DNA of 64,000 bases, taken from Monosiga brevicollis MX1. Lineage: Eukaryota > Opisthokonta > Choanoflagellata > Craspedida > Salpingoecidae. This document shows positions 1-10,812 of this stretch, in pieces. The stretch's first letter is position 1; each line of letters starts with the position of its first letter. The position numbers were made by a program, and so were the translations under genes. The notes beneath the pieces were generated by a model, which worked only from the letters and a program-made list of their open reading frames with translations, was not told the origin of the DNA and searched no databases. The stretch spans positions 139,550 through 203,549 of the forward strand of contig NW_001865080.1 of assembly GCF_000002865.3 (NCBI RefSeq), given 5' to 3'.

Positions 1-130
1 TGCCAACTCTGAACGGACATTAAAGAACAAAAAAAAAAGACCCCCTCTCACGTAGGCTACGACGGATTTTACACCACGACCAGACAACGCCAAACCAAAA
101 TCTACACATTTTGAGTCGCAGACAACTACT

Positions 131-1997
131 CTACGCGGAGAGGATGAGCGATTCCTGATCAAAGTAGAGAAAGTCACTGGTGGGACTCGTAAACAGCTCG
201 GCTCCCTCACCCGCCACAATGGCCCCCTGCAGGATGATGATCACGCCCAAAACAAAAGTCAGCCCAAGATTCAAAACGGTGACATCCAGCACGAAAACTA
301 AAAATGCCTGCCACCCTTGTCACCGTCGACGGTATGTCCATGACCGTACCTGAGTGCCATGCGCGGGCAGAACGGCATAGATGCTCGTGCAGGGCGTCGT
401 GGCTCGTCGCAATTGACCGTCCAGCTGGACCATATGCAAGTTGGAGCTCATCCCGCCCAAAATGGCTTGGTTGTTGTACCAAAAGCCGTGGGTGTAGACC
501 ATGGCATCGGGAATGCTGTAATCGGCGAGCGGCGTGGGTTCGGATTGCCGCGAGGAGGTCCGCTGACCCAAGTTGGCCCGCAAGTCCCACAACCGCAGTG
601 GCAGTTCACCACCCGAAATCTACCGCCAGCCCAGGCACATGGCAAAGGAAGAGTCAGGCATCCAGTCACAATGCCGCGCAAATCACACAAAAGCAAACCC
701 CATACCAGCAAGTCATCGTCGCCTGCACGAAGCAGGATATTCAGGGCAGAAAAGGGTTCTGAATGCCGGTCTGCGGGGGTGGAATCGGCGTCGGTTGCCA
801 ATCGGCCGCTACGCGCTGAGCGCGCCGCGTCCAAAGTACCAACAACTTGGTTGCTCCGCGGGTCTACAGCCCGAATGCGGTTATCCGCCTGACCCAGCAA
901 CAGCAAGCCCCGCGATTGCAGCGCCAGCAGGGCACGAACAGGCCCGCCCGCCACTTTCTATCAAAAGAGGAACCAATTCCACCACACACATGATCAGAGC
1001 ACGGGATGACTCAAAGTAGAAGCAAGGCCAGCTCAACGCGAGCTCAGAGAGCGAGCCGAGCGCGAGTCATCAACCCCAAGAATCGTGAGGCTCCAACACG
1101 GGGTGATGGGGCATCTTTTTAATACCTTGATTGTTTGGCAACTGTTGTTCGACACATCAAAGCGCAAAGCAGTCCCATCAATCGTGCCCGCCAACAGCTG
1201 TCCTGCCTGCAAAAGAACGCAAAGTCATCAAGAAAGCCGATGAGAATGCAATGTCGGTATAGGTGCTTTGCTTCAGAATGCGCAAGCGGACCTCTGGGCT
1301 CTGGATGCAGCTAGTCAGCGTTGTTGGCAATTGGGTCAAGCAGCCCGCCTGCATAGTAGCCAGTAGCCCAGTCACGATGTGAGCAAGCACCAAACGCAAA
1401 GCAGAAAAGCTTAAGCCCCGAGGTCGTCCAGCTTTCAAGCGTGCCTGCGTGTAAAAGCTGGTGCGCGTGCAGGCCACAATTGTCTCCTGCATGTTAAAAA
1501 GTCCCTGCACCGCCGTGCCGCCCACCGCTAGACCACCAGAACACATGGAATGAGATTGGTCGCGTGCCGCCGAAAGATGCAGCGGTGGAGTGCTAGCGGC
1601 TGACGAGGCTGGGGTACTGACCAAAAGCATCGTGCGAGTATGCCTGCTCATCATCATCATACTCCAGCTCATCAAGGCTTTGGTAAATGACAAGAAGAAG
1701 AAGAAGAAGAAGAAGAAGGACCATGTGTCCGTCGGAAGGAGGTGAGTCGGCGACAGCGCGGATACGCGCACGTACACATTTAGGCCTCAAACAAAACGGG
1801 CGTCCGCGCACTCACTTCCAACGGTGGACAAAACCATGCCGAGTCCCAGCCATCAGGGTATGACCCTGATTAGCATACGTCATGGCCAGGATGGCTTCAT
1901 TCTCATGCGTCAACGCCCGCGTCCAGGCCTTGGGATCAGCCACAGGCAGTCCCAACTCTGCCAGCTCCGCCGCCATCGCCCCATCCACGGTCGCCAT
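131..1997 (-). CDS. THOC6: THO complex subunit 6-like WD-repeat protein
   Basis: Multi-exon WD40-type beta-propeller gene. Exons I can place with good splice sites: 1816-1997 (start codon to a GTGAGT donor), about 706-959, 350-619, and 131-307 (stop TAG at 131-133); the region 960-1815 holds further exons I could not fully phase. Splicing 706-959 to 350-619 gives LLISGGELPLRLWDLRA, which matches the human THOC6 stretch with CGGGPALTLWHLRS. The preceding GRLATDAD matches GRWIGCLATDSD. The last exon reads LDVTVLNLGLTFVLG, resembling the THOC6 end VDVFTNLGYRAFSL. Known role of the family: THO/TREX complex, coupling transcription to mRNA export in the nucleus. A (CTT)n tract lies just before the second exon on the sense strand. 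The family call is by remembered similarity; a different WD40 protein remains possible. Confidence 0.72.
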
Positions 1998-2149
1998 TTT
2001 TTTAAAAAAAAAAAGAGCCAGTCAAGTCCATCGTTCCCAACACATGTTTTAAACCATTTTCTGACATCCTGACATCGGATATCGCAACACACACTGACGC
2101 ACTGAGAAAAGTTACCAACTGTCATTGCCTTTCGTCGGATCTGACCAAA

Positions 2150-2188
<39 letters not shown>

Positions 2189-2833
2189 AAGTGAGTTTGG
2201 CGTCATTTGCTGCATTTATTACCACACGTCACTTAAGGTACGTTTACTGTGTGTTGAGTGTGTTTAGTGGGTTTGAGTGTCTTGCGGGCCAGTGAGAAAT
2301 GGCAGCGTCAAGGCGGGAGGATGGGAATTGGCGGGGTAGAGAGTGATGGCATTTGGTGGTTTGTGCGGTGGGGGGTTGCTCGCTTTCTCTTGTTGGTCAG
2401 CAAGGGGGTGGTCAGAGGGACGACGTGCACACCTGCACGGTCGAGATCTGAGAAGAGCGGCGGCAGTGGCACAGGTCGCAGCAGGAGTTCAGCGTTGTGT
2501 TTGGGTTGATGGCCGGGGCAATCGTCATGGGTGTCGCGTGTTTGGGTGGTTGGGGGTGTGGCTGTCCCTGTGGCTCGTCTGCCGTGGTTTTTTGGGGCGT
2601 GATGTCATTTTGACGCCAAGTTCGGGCATTTTGTTTCGTTGTCTTGGTTGCCAGCCTTGTTTGTGCGGTGCGGTGGCGCGGCTTGATTCAGCTTCTTCCG
2701 TCACCTCAGCGCCATTTTCCAAGTTGCCTCTCAGTCTCTAAACCATTCAAACTCGCATTTCACTTACCGGTGCCTTTGTTCCCCCGCGCCCACAGCTCGT
2801 TTTTTTTTTTTTCCAACCCCCAACACCGTCGCC
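1998..2833. promoter_or_regulatory. Divergent intergenic region, THOC6-like / thioredoxin
   Basis: The start codons of the two flanking genes face away from each other, so this 0.84 kb stretch must hold both promoters. It contains an (AC)n tract at 2152-2186, a G/T-rich stretch at about 2230-2660 and a pyrimidine-rich run just before the thioredoxin ATG. I see no TATA box I would trust. Confidence 0.5.
2152..2186. repeat. (AC)n microsatellite
   Basis: About 17 uninterrupted AC units in the divergent intergenic region. It creates a false valine/cysteine reading frame on the minus strand. Confidence 0.95.
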
Positions 2834-3142
2834 ATGCCTGCCATGATCCAGTCGCTCGCCGAGTTCAAGGAGAAGATCGCCTCTGGCGTCGTCGCCATTG
2901 ACTTCACCGCTACCTGGTGCGGTCCTTGCCGCATGATTGGCCCCAAGTTTGAGGCCTTTGCTGAGGAGTTCACCAACGTCAAGTGCTTCAAGGTTGATGT
3001 CGATCAGGCCAGCGACGTGGCCACCGAGCTTGGCATTTCCGCCATGCCCACCTTCCACTTTTTCAAGGATGGCGAGAAGGTTGACGAGCTCATTGGCGCT
3101 GATGTCAACAAGCTCAAGGCTCTCTTCCAGAAGTACAACTAA
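2834..3142 (+). CDS. TXN: Thioredoxin
   Basis: Single-exon gene of 102 codons, the normal length for cytosolic thioredoxin, which is a dithiol-disulfide oxidoreductase. The active site WCGPC lies at residues 28-32 (C29, C32), the cis-proline motif at AMPT (P72), and the typical core FKVDVDQ is present. There is no targeting peptide, so a cytosolic/nuclear protein is inferred. The start is chosen because ATG follows CCGTCGCC, a good initiation context, and the protein begins at the expected first beta strand; a second Met at residue 4 is an alternative. It is intronless, unlike most neighbours. A pyrimidine run of about 16 bases just upstream probably lies in the 5' UTR or promoter. Confidence 0.98.
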   Translation: MPAMIQSLAEFKEKIASGVVAIDFTATWCGPCRMIGPKFEAFAEEFTNVKCFKVDVDQASDVATELGISAMPTFHFFKDGEKVDELIGADVNKLKALFQKYN

Positions 3143-3707
3143 GCAACGGATTTGCACCGCGTGCTGTCTGCTGCCCGAATGGGCCCAGTGTCAAGCATGC
3201 CAGTCGTGACGAGTTGCGCTGTATCTTCTTAATGTCCCTGTTGTTTTCGTACTGGACGCGCCTACAGTGACGCGCCCTACCTTACATATCGTCCTCTCAT
3301 CCACTGTCATCCATCATGGAAAAAAATGTTAATTGACAAGTGAGATAAAAGACTCTTCAATGTGCCTTGACCTGAACTAATAACCTGACAACCGGGGCTT
3401 GTCACAACAGCTGCAAATTGTTTTTCTCCGTCTGTCGGTCTGTCCTTCTTTCTCCGCATTGTGAGTGATTTTGAATGGTGTGTTGTTGTTGATTAGCCAA
3501 AATGACGAGTGACAGAGTGGATTACGGTAACTTGGGGACATGGGCCACACGCGGGCCTCGGGGCACGGCACCAAGGCCTCGACCCAAACAACACGAGCTC
3601 TGCCCAGACTGAGAAAAGAGGAAACCCGAAAGCCCCTTGTGCACATGCGCACACATATGGAGAGCCCGGGGGCACAAGCTAATCAGCACGCTGCAAAAAG
3701 ACTTGAC
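3143..3707. other. Convergent intergenic region between thioredoxin and NIP7
   Basis: 3' flanks of two converging genes. It has A/T-rich patches near 3310-3360 that suit a 3' UTR end. No supported gene is seen. Confidence 0.6.
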
Positions 3708-4999
3708 TTACAACGTGTCTTCGTCGCGCAGGTACTAGCATCGAGCGAGAGCAAAATAAGAGATGAGTCAAAAAAATAAAAAATAAAAAAATTGAAAAAT
3801 AAAAAATGAAAAAATACATCCCCCGCCCGCCTTTCAGTTGGACTCGGATGAAGAGGTTAAACATACCTCGCCGACATCGGCCTGGCGGTAGATGACAATG
3901 GCGGCCGGGTCCAGCGTGCGGCACTCTTGGGTTGACTTGGAGGTGGCACCAAATCCCTGTGTTTGGGCATGATACCATCACACCAGGTGACACCAGGTGA
4001 GGACAGATTAAAGAAGCTGACAACCAGGCGCGGGGGCGTAGCAGGCCGAGCACCCCCAGAGCACCCAGGACGGTACGCGGCGTGATGGAGCAGGCACCAG
4101 ACTGACCAGCGGGATGTTATTAATGTTGTAGACGACCACGCCCTGGTGTTGGGGTGTGTTCTCAGTCATGCGAGCCAGACCACTCTTGAGCACGTGATTG
4201 CCGTACAGGAACGACTGTTCTGAAGACTGCTTCACCCAGACCTTGTACTACGCCAACCGGCACCGATTCGATCCGAGACATCAAGCAATTTCAGCACAGC
4301 ACACAGGGTCGAGCATATGGATGGTGAGGCGGCAGTCTCAACAAACTGGGTAGTCACGACGGAGGGGGGGGGGGGGGGGGGGTTCGCAACAAGAGGTGGA
4401 GGATGAAGAAGGTGGATGAGGGCAGCGGGTCCGAACCTGGGCATAGGGGGCCAAGTACGTCAGGGCGGTGACGTGGAGCTTGAACTGGTTGGACTTTTTT
4501 GTAAACTTGCCAAAGCAAGTACCGAGGCTGATCAAGTTCTTCTGACCAAAAGACGTGGCCCGCTTCATGATGGCATCACTATCCATGCAAAAGGGTTAAT
4601 GCCCCGGGTGGGGAGGAGGCAGAGCAAGATGCAAGTTGTTGAATCAGATGCAAGCGGGCGACGGGCGTGGAACACGGCGCATGGTCTGGTGCGCATGACA
4701 TGGAGCACCCGTTTGGCCATGGATCTGACCTGACATAGAAGACGCGGTCACGGTGCAGGCGGAAGACGTAGAGGCCATCTGGTCGGTCAATCAGCAGCTT
4801 GACATTGGCGCCGATACTACATTCAAACACGGGATGGAGAAGCGAGGCAGGCATGAGGCCAAGGGTCACCTCCAGCAGCGTTGGGAAGCGACGACGGGGG
4901 AGATGGCACACACAACACGACGTGCGTCTCGTCGCCGACGTACTACTTGGTCAACTTCTCAAAGAAGATGGTCGTTTCCTCCTCAGTCAAAGGACGCAT
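3708..4999 (-). CDS. NIP7: 60S ribosome biogenesis factor NIP7
   Basis: Six coding exons give a protein of about 180 residues, the usual NIP7 size. The start [17 protein letters not shown] is at 4999 and matches the family start [15 protein letters not shown]. Later exons encode [19 protein letters not shown], then [13 protein letters not shown] with [13 protein letters not shown], then [20 protein letters not shown] with [12 protein letters not shown], then [17 protein letters not shown]. The last exon is only 27 bases (3708-3734) and encodes YLRDEDTL plus stop; its acceptor is CTAG. The C-terminal half is the RNA-binding PUA domain. Known role: pre-60S (27S pre-rRNA) processing in the nucleolus. 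One intron contains a run of 19 G on the plus strand (C on the sense strand). Confidence 0.96.
4364..4382. repeat. Poly-G run in a NIP7 intron
   Basis: 19 consecutive G on the plus strand, so poly-C in the NIP7 transcript, upstream of the exon starting YKVWVKQ. Confidence 0.95.
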
Positions 5000-5281
5000 G
5001 CTGAACAGGTCACTGTCAAAACACCAAACCCTTGCCCCCACAAAATCAGCTCTGGCCGCCCCCGCTTCGTTCGTACGCTGGTCGCCCCGAGCTGGAACAC
5101 ACTTGACACTCACACAGCGCGCGCGCGTGAGAGAGAGAGAGAGAGAGAGAGACGTGTGTGTGGCCTCGTGTGTAAATGTTGTGAGCGAAAGTGTGGCTCA
5201 TGTCAGACTTTGCTACAGCATCGTTGTTTGTCAGAAAAAAAAACTTTCGTGCTGTAAGGATAAGCAATGATACTCCTTGTT

Positions 5282-5580
5282 TCTCGCTTTCTCTCTCTCT
5301 CTCAAGCTCTCTCTCTCTCAAGCTCTTTCTCTCTTTCTCTCACTTTCTCTCAAGCTCTCTCTCTCTTTCTCTCAAGCTCTCTCTCTTTCTCTCAAGCTCT
5401 CTCTCTTTCTCTCTCTCAAGCTCTTTCTCTCTCTCAAGCTCTTTCTCTCTCTCAAGCTCTTTCTCTCTCTCTCTCAAGCTCTCTCTCCCAAGCTCTCTTG
5501 CTCTCTCTCTCTTGAGCTCTCTCTCTCTCGAGCCCTCTCTCTCACAAATTCCCTCTCTCTCACAAATTCTCTCTCTCTGT
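5282..5580. repeat. CT-rich satellite with CTCTCAAGCTCT units
   Basis: About 300 bases of CT dinucleotides interrupted regularly by CAAGCTCT. It lies upstream of NIP7. A shorter (GA)n tract precedes it at 5129-5152. All long reading frames through it are Ser/Leu/Phe artefacts. Confidence 0.95.
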
Positions 5581-6561
5581 CTTGTGGTTACATGTTGATG
5601 ATTATTTCGAGGAAGATGAGTGGGGCGCAAGAGGGCAGCGCGGGGCGGCGGTCTGGCGGGGCGGAGGCGGAGGCGGCGGGTAGTGGGGAGAGTTTGGTGC
5701 ATGCGTCATCGGGGCATGGTGCTGGTGGACCAGGCGAAGGCAATGCTGGCGCTGCCAAGCGTGGGGGGGGTCATGGCCATCAGCGGGGCGGGCCCCCTTT
5801 GATGCGTGAGACGTGCGTTGGTTATTGGCAGAACAAACCCAAGCCTGGTCAACCGCCGGTCAACCCTCGGGAGCCGTGTGGGCGCTGCTACGGCCTCAGC
5901 ATTGTCAGCGTGGAGGTGGGTGGACGCCTGCCTGCCTGTTTGTTTGTTTGTTTGTTTCTTCTTGTTTTAATTGGCCAATGGGCTCGGTGTCGCGGTGTTG
6001 CCAAGTTGTCGTGGCCAAGCGGTCCACGACGCTCTCTTCGACGGCGGGGCTTGATGCTGTGATGCGGCGGCTCGGCACTCACGTCACCCGTGATTGTGCC
6101 GTGTTGCTGGTTTTATAGAATCGTCCGGTTCCGCACCCAAACGAACTCGCTGCGCTCGCGGGCTTCCGCGTTCTCATTACTCAAAATACCAAACCGTACG
6201 GCCTGTGCGCGCGCGCAGCCATGTGTCTTTCAGACACGTCGTGGCTTTGCCGGGTCGCTTGAACACTCTATAGAATCGCTAACCGAATGCCCTTGTGTCC
6301 ACATGCTTGGCAGTGTTGATGCCCGGGCAGCAGGCAACCCACGCGAGGCAAGCGCACCAGCCTCGACTGCCGGCCGCCAGTCGGGCCCTGCTGAACGACA
6401 ACCGTCCTGGTGCGTGGCCCCGTGGCGTTGGTCGAGAACCATTGTTCTTTTCTTTCATGGCCGGGTTGCTCGCGTCAACAAGCCCGGCTCCCTCGCCACG
6501 CTCACCTCCTGCCTCCTTTTGCTGTCTCCTCTGATTGAGCTGCTGCAGGTCGGAGCGAGCC
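5581..6561. other. Possible 5' exons of an unresolved plus-strand gene
   Basis: G/C-rich sequence with local coding-like frames but no model I can defend. A stretch reading CVGYWQNKPKPGQPPVNP continues to SIVSVE and ends at a plausible donor GAG|GTGGGT near 5912. A (TTTG)n tract at about 5938-5957 and T-rich sequence follow, as in an intron. These may belong to the coding piece ending at 6810. Confidence 0.25.
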
Positions 6562-6810
6562 ATGCAGGGAGCTCAAGCACGAGCTCATGACCTGCAAGAC
6601 AAGTTCCAGGACCGCGAGCACGCGCGAGAAACGCTGCAGGAGTGGCGCACAAAAGCCCAGGATGCGGCGGCTGTTCAATGGCAACATTTGGTCAAGGCAG
6701 CAGACCAAGCCTTTTCTACGAGTACCCTGACAGGAGCTTACCAGTTGGGTCGGCACACCGTCTCTCAAGCACAAGATGCCATTGCTTGGCTGGCCAACAC
6801 GCTCTTGTAA
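6562..6810 (+). CDS. Unidentified coding fragment, probable 3' exon
   Basis: An 82-codon open frame from ATG to TAA with charged, helix-prone composition: HDLQDKFQDREHARETLQE, then a segment ending DAIAWLANTLL. Possible acceptors lie just upstream (AG at 6548, after a T/C-rich stretch). Composition suggests an amphipathic or coiled-coil protein, possibly membrane-associated at its hydrophobic end. I recognise no family. It may be the last exon of a gene starting near 5.6 kb or 6.3 kb, or a chance frame. Confidence 0.3.
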   Translation: MQGAQARAHDLQDKFQDREHARETLQEWRTKAQDAAAVQWQHLVKAADQAFSTSTLTGAYQLGRHTVSQAQDAIAWLANTLL

Positions 6811-7484
6811 CTCTTCCGGTCACCTCTGGCCCGACACACCACGGCCCATCTTGGCCAGTGCTGACCGGAGCGTCCTTGCACGATCCGGCTGCTCGTGCCG
6901 CGCTGTGCGCGATTCCCTTTTTTTTTTTTTTTTGGTTTTTTTTTTTTGGTTTTTCTCCCGACCTGCCCTTGGTTGTCATTAGAATCGATCAAGGCCACGC
7001 TTTACCAAAAGGGTTAGGATTTGTTTCAGCACTTGAGAGCTAGAACACGAGCCAGTACAAAGACGGGCGCTCAAAGGAAGGTGGAGGGGAGCCAGGCTAG
7101 TAGATGCAATTGGCATGCCAATGGTCGGCAACGAACAAACGAACAAACAAACAGCGCGCAAGCCAACTGGACAAGCCGATGGTTGAGACGAGACGAAGGC
7201 AGCCGCGCGTTGCATTCCAGAACCATCAAGGAAAAGAAAGAAACATTGCGCAGAAAGCAACAGGAGGCCTGGCAACAACACCTCAAACAAGGCGATCAAA
7301 GGAAAAGTCATTCACCGAGTCGACGAGTGCACGGCGCAAAGGGGCTTGTGCATACAGGTTGACGTATCAAATCCAAGAACAAAAACAAGACAAAGATAAA
7401 GGAAGGGGCATGAACAAGGCGCAAGACGTCACGGCGGGAAACGAAAAGAGCAAGGAAAGGTCAACACAGTGACAACAAACGACC
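6811..7484. other. Intergenic region before ISCU 3' end
   Basis: Contains T-rich homopolymer sequence at about 6918-6955 and a (CAAA/GAAC)n patch near 7130-7153. No supported gene. The part next to 7485 should be the ISCU 3' UTR. Confidence 0.5.
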
Positions 7485-8274
7485 TCAGGCCGTGGCAGCT
7501 TGCGGGGTATCGGTGGAGGACTTTGTACGGTAGTCCTTGATGGCCGCCTGAATGGCCTGCTCTGCCAGCATGGAGCAATGCAGCTTGACGGGGGGCAACC
7601 GGAGCTCCTTTGCCAGGTCTGAATTCTGAATCTTGGCCGCCTCATCAATCTACCAAAGCAAACAAGGGGGTGAGCAAGAGCAAGCAGCACGACCCGGAAG
7701 GCGGGGAGGAAGATCTTGAGCAGAAGAGCCAAGGACACGCCAACAAAAAGAAAATTAAAAATAAAAATAATACTTAAAGAAATAAGAAAACAAACGTACG
7801 TGCAGACCCTTGATCATGACGGTGGCCAGAGAGCTGGAGGCGATGGCAGAACCGCAGCCAAACGTCTTGAAGACGGCCTCCTTGATCATGCCGTTGTCAT
7901 CAACCTCAATCTGCAGCTTCATAACGTCACCGCAGGCAGGGGCCCCGACCACACCCGTGCCGACCTTTTCATTGGCCTTGTCCAGCGAACCGACGTTGCG
8001 AGGATTTTCGTAATGGTCAATCACCTGCGCACAAGCCAATGGAAGCGTCGTGTTCAAGAGTCGATGAGGAAAGGGCGCAAGATGTTGGGCTGACGTGTCG
8101 GGGGCGAGGCGAGAGAGTGCGAGAGAGTGCGAGAGTTTGTGTGAGAGTGAGCGATCGACGGACGTTTTGATGATAGCGACGGGCCGCCACGAGGAACCGA
8201 GGGGCGGAGGAGAGGGTGGCGGGGTTGGCAGCCGCAACCACACCCTGCAAACGCTGAGCAGCCAAGCGCAACAT
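7485..8274 (-). CDS. ISCU: Mitochondrial iron-sulfur cluster scaffold ISCU/ISU
   Basis: Three exons (8164-8274, 7800-8024, 7485-7649) encode 166 residues. Exon 1 is a 37-residue arginine-rich, acid-poor presequence typical of mitochondrial import, ending RRYHQN. The mature part has YENPRNVGSLDK, the cluster ligands C68 with D70 (PACGDV), C94 (FGCGSA) and C137 (LHCSML). The LPPVK motif at 130-134 is the known docking site for mitochondrial Hsp70. Known role: scaffold on which NFS1 and frataxin build [2Fe-2S] clusters. A mitochondrial Hsp70 gene is at 32-34 kb. The donor after exon 1 is GTCCGT, a weak match to consensus, but the joined protein YHQNVIDHYENP fits the family exactly. Confidence 0.97.
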
Positions 8275-8510
8275 CTACAGCACAAAGAGGCCCAGCAGGT
8301 TCCGAACCATTGTGAGAGACGGCCACTACCACACACAGGCATACGTGGCCAGAGCTAAGCAACCAGCTAAGGATAGCTCAGCCAGGAGATTGCCAGACAA
8401 ACCTTTCAAGGTGCTGTAAAACCCCGACACAACAAGCGTAGCGTCCGACTCAACCGGGCAGCGCACGACGCAAACACAGATGCTCAAGTGCTTCAAATGG
8501 CAGTCGACCA

Positions 8511-8563
8511 CAGAGAGAGAGAGAGAGACACAGAGAGAGAGAGCGAGAGCCGAAAAAAAAAAT

Positions 8564-8602
<39 letters not shown>
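8511..8602. repeat. (GA)n-AT spacer-(CT)n inverted repeat
   Basis: A GA-rich arm at 8511-8550 and a CT arm at 8571-8602 flank an A-rich spacer. The arms are complementary, so it could fold into a hairpin. Confidence 0.9.
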
Positions 8603-9659
8603 GCAGAAGCAATCGCAGCAGAGCGTTGAAGAGGGTTAGAGGTGTGATGGAAGAGCGCTTTGTTTCAATGGAAAAGCGCATGTAAAACAAGTGAAAGGGA
8701 GAGAGAAGGACAAGTCAGCAAAGTCAGAGAGAACAAAAGAAACGCCCCAAGCCAAGTCTTCCTTGCATGCCTCAAGGCCCAACTACCAGTATCATGGCAG
8801 CGCCGCCGAGGCGTGCGCGCTTCTTCAGGACCCTTGAAGCGATAATCGGCAAGGACACCCGCTGCCCTTTCTCGACTCGGATCTCACACACACGTTCCAC
8901 TCGGTCAACGAGCAGCAAGCCCGAATGGAAGCGACCGACGACAGCCGTCAGCAGATGTTTACACGTGTGATCACAGCTGCCGTCCGAGAAGGCAACAAGC
9001 GATACTGTGATAATATTCACACTTTACGCGGCTCAAAGTGTAACAAACGTACAGATGATAAGGTTTATCGTTGGGAGGTTAGTGGCTTCGACATGCGTCA
9101 TAGCATCAGAACGACGCAATCACACATCATGCTCAGATCTGCCAAACAAGACAGGTTGTGTATTGTCGAGGCCAAGTTTTTCTCCGTTAAACCTATACCC
9201 AATTTCCCATTGCCATAAGAAATGTCAGATTTTAGTTGGGAGACGAATGTCAGCATTTTTACGGATTTTCTCACCGGAGCCATTGGAGGACAAGTTCCGA
9301 GGGCGTAGGGAGACAGTGACGCAGCGTCGACGGGCCGGCGGCAGGACTTGCACAGCGGTGGCAGGAGTGTGGCGGGGGGGAGGGGAACAGAAAGAAAGGA
9401 TCGCTAGGGTGTGGTAAAGGGCAAGGTGTCTGTGCGTAGCGAGCCTGAGGACGCAATCGGCTACGCGAGCCAGCAAGGCACAAGGCGCCTTCTTGCGGTC
9501 AACTGCTGGACACATGGTCACAAGAGGGTGGGTGTGAGTGTGTGTGTGTGAGTGACGACAAGAGTCACAAGAGTTATACAACGCTCAAAAAGGAAAGCAG
9601 CGATCCGAGCGCGTTCAGCCCATAGATAGGATAGAAGCAGAGAGAAGAAGTGCACAGAG

Positions 9660-9830
9660 AAGGGGGGGGACAGAGAGAGACAGACCGAGACACCGAGACA
9701 GAGGCAAAGGGACCGAGACACTGAGATAGTGGCAGAGAGACGGAGCCCAAGAGAGAGAGACAGAGCCCAAGAGAGAGAGAGAGACAGAGCCCAAGAGAGA
9801 CAGAGAGAGATCGAAGAGAGACACACAAGC
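9660..9830. repeat. GA/GACA-rich degenerate repeat
   Basis: Irregular GAGACAGAG and GAGCCCAAGAGAGA units. Frames across it are artefacts. Confidence 0.85.
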
Positions 9831-9948
9831 GCAAGGAGGAAGAACACAAAAAGTACCACTAGAAGTGGTATACTTTATCACACTTTCACATGTCGATACT
9901 TGCTGTGTGTGTTCATTCAGTGGATTTCGTATTGTACGCACACTGTCT

Positions 9949-10436
9949 CAAACTCTCAAACTCTCCCGATCTCTCTCTGCCTCTCTCAAACTCTCTCTGT
10001 TTCTCGCGAACTCTCTCAAACTCTTTCAAGCTCTCTCAAACCGTCTTAAACCGTCTTAAACTCTCTCAAACCCTCGCAAACTCTCAAACTCTCTCTCCAT
10101 CTCTTCCCCCTCTCAATCTCTCGCTCAATCTCTTTCTCCCTCTTAATCTCTTGCTCAAAGTCTCTGTGTCTCTGTCTCTTGTGTCAAAAAAAAAGACCAG
10201 TTGGACTGAACCTGAACTGGACTCGACTTTACTTCTCTCACGACATCTATTCATATCGTTCTCTCTCTGCGATTTCTCACTCTGGGATGTCTCTCTCTCA
10301 TTTTAACGTCTTTCTCTTGCTGTTTTTCTGAATGTTAAACCTCATGCCCCCACTCTCTCTGATTTCTGATCTTTCTTGATCTCATTCTCTCGTTAACGTC
10401 TCTCTCTCTCTCTCTCTCCCTCTCTCTCTCTCTCTC
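9949..10436. repeat. CT-rich satellite with CTCTCAAACTCT units
   Basis: CT tracts broken by CAAACTCT in the first half, then plain CT-rich sequence. The same unit, inverted, occurs at 60274-60562. Confidence 0.92.
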
Positions 10437-10812
10437 ACTTATCGCTGTGCCGGTCGGGTCGTGGTGCTCGGTTTCTGGCTGCCTGTCGGTGCGCCTGCGT
10501 TCGCCTGCTTCAGTGCTGAAAGGGAGGCGCGTGTGTTGATTCTAGCAGCCGTTGGGGCTGATCGTTGCCTGGGGTTTGATAAATGCAGTGTTGGGTGTTG
10601 ATCGTGTTTGACGGCAAACCCGAGCCTGGGCACGGGCAGACCACATCGTCCCCGCCAGGCCATGAGCATGCTCGGCCCGCGGCCTGCTTCCTAAAAGCAG
10701 AGAAAAGCCAACGGCAGACCCTGCCCTTGCCGCTGTCACTTGAGCCCAAACGCGTTGCCTTGCTCAATCTTTGACGCCTTTTTGCGCATTGATTTTAATT
10801 TTGACCGTCGCC

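Larger units (their letters stand above)
8275..10812. other. Large repeat-rich divergent intergenic region
   Basis: 2.5 kb between the ISCU start and the scaffold gene start, so both promoters lie here. It holds several GA/CT repeats, listed separately. A non-repetitive island at about 8760-9230 has a locally coding-like plus-strand frame (LDSDLTHTFHSVNEQQ near 8875-8925) with no recognisable family or convincing splice structure, so I do not call a gene. Confidence 0.5.

Noticed and set aside
4363-4383. G-run as a possible regulatory G-quadruplex
   Set aside because: An uninterrupted G run within an intron is better explained as homopolymer slippage, and it would be C-rich in the transcript.
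5277-6062. Long Ser/Leu-rich frame across the CT repeat
   Set aside because: Simple-repeat translation. Similar frames at 9518-9859, 9890-10306, 26954-27589 and 30826-31563 were rejected for the same reason.
8772-9230. Coding-like frames on both strands in the ISCU/scaffold gap
   Set aside because: Plus-strand piece (LDSDLTHTFHSVNEQQ) and minus-strand piece are mutually exclusive. Neither has a start, a supported splice site or a family match.
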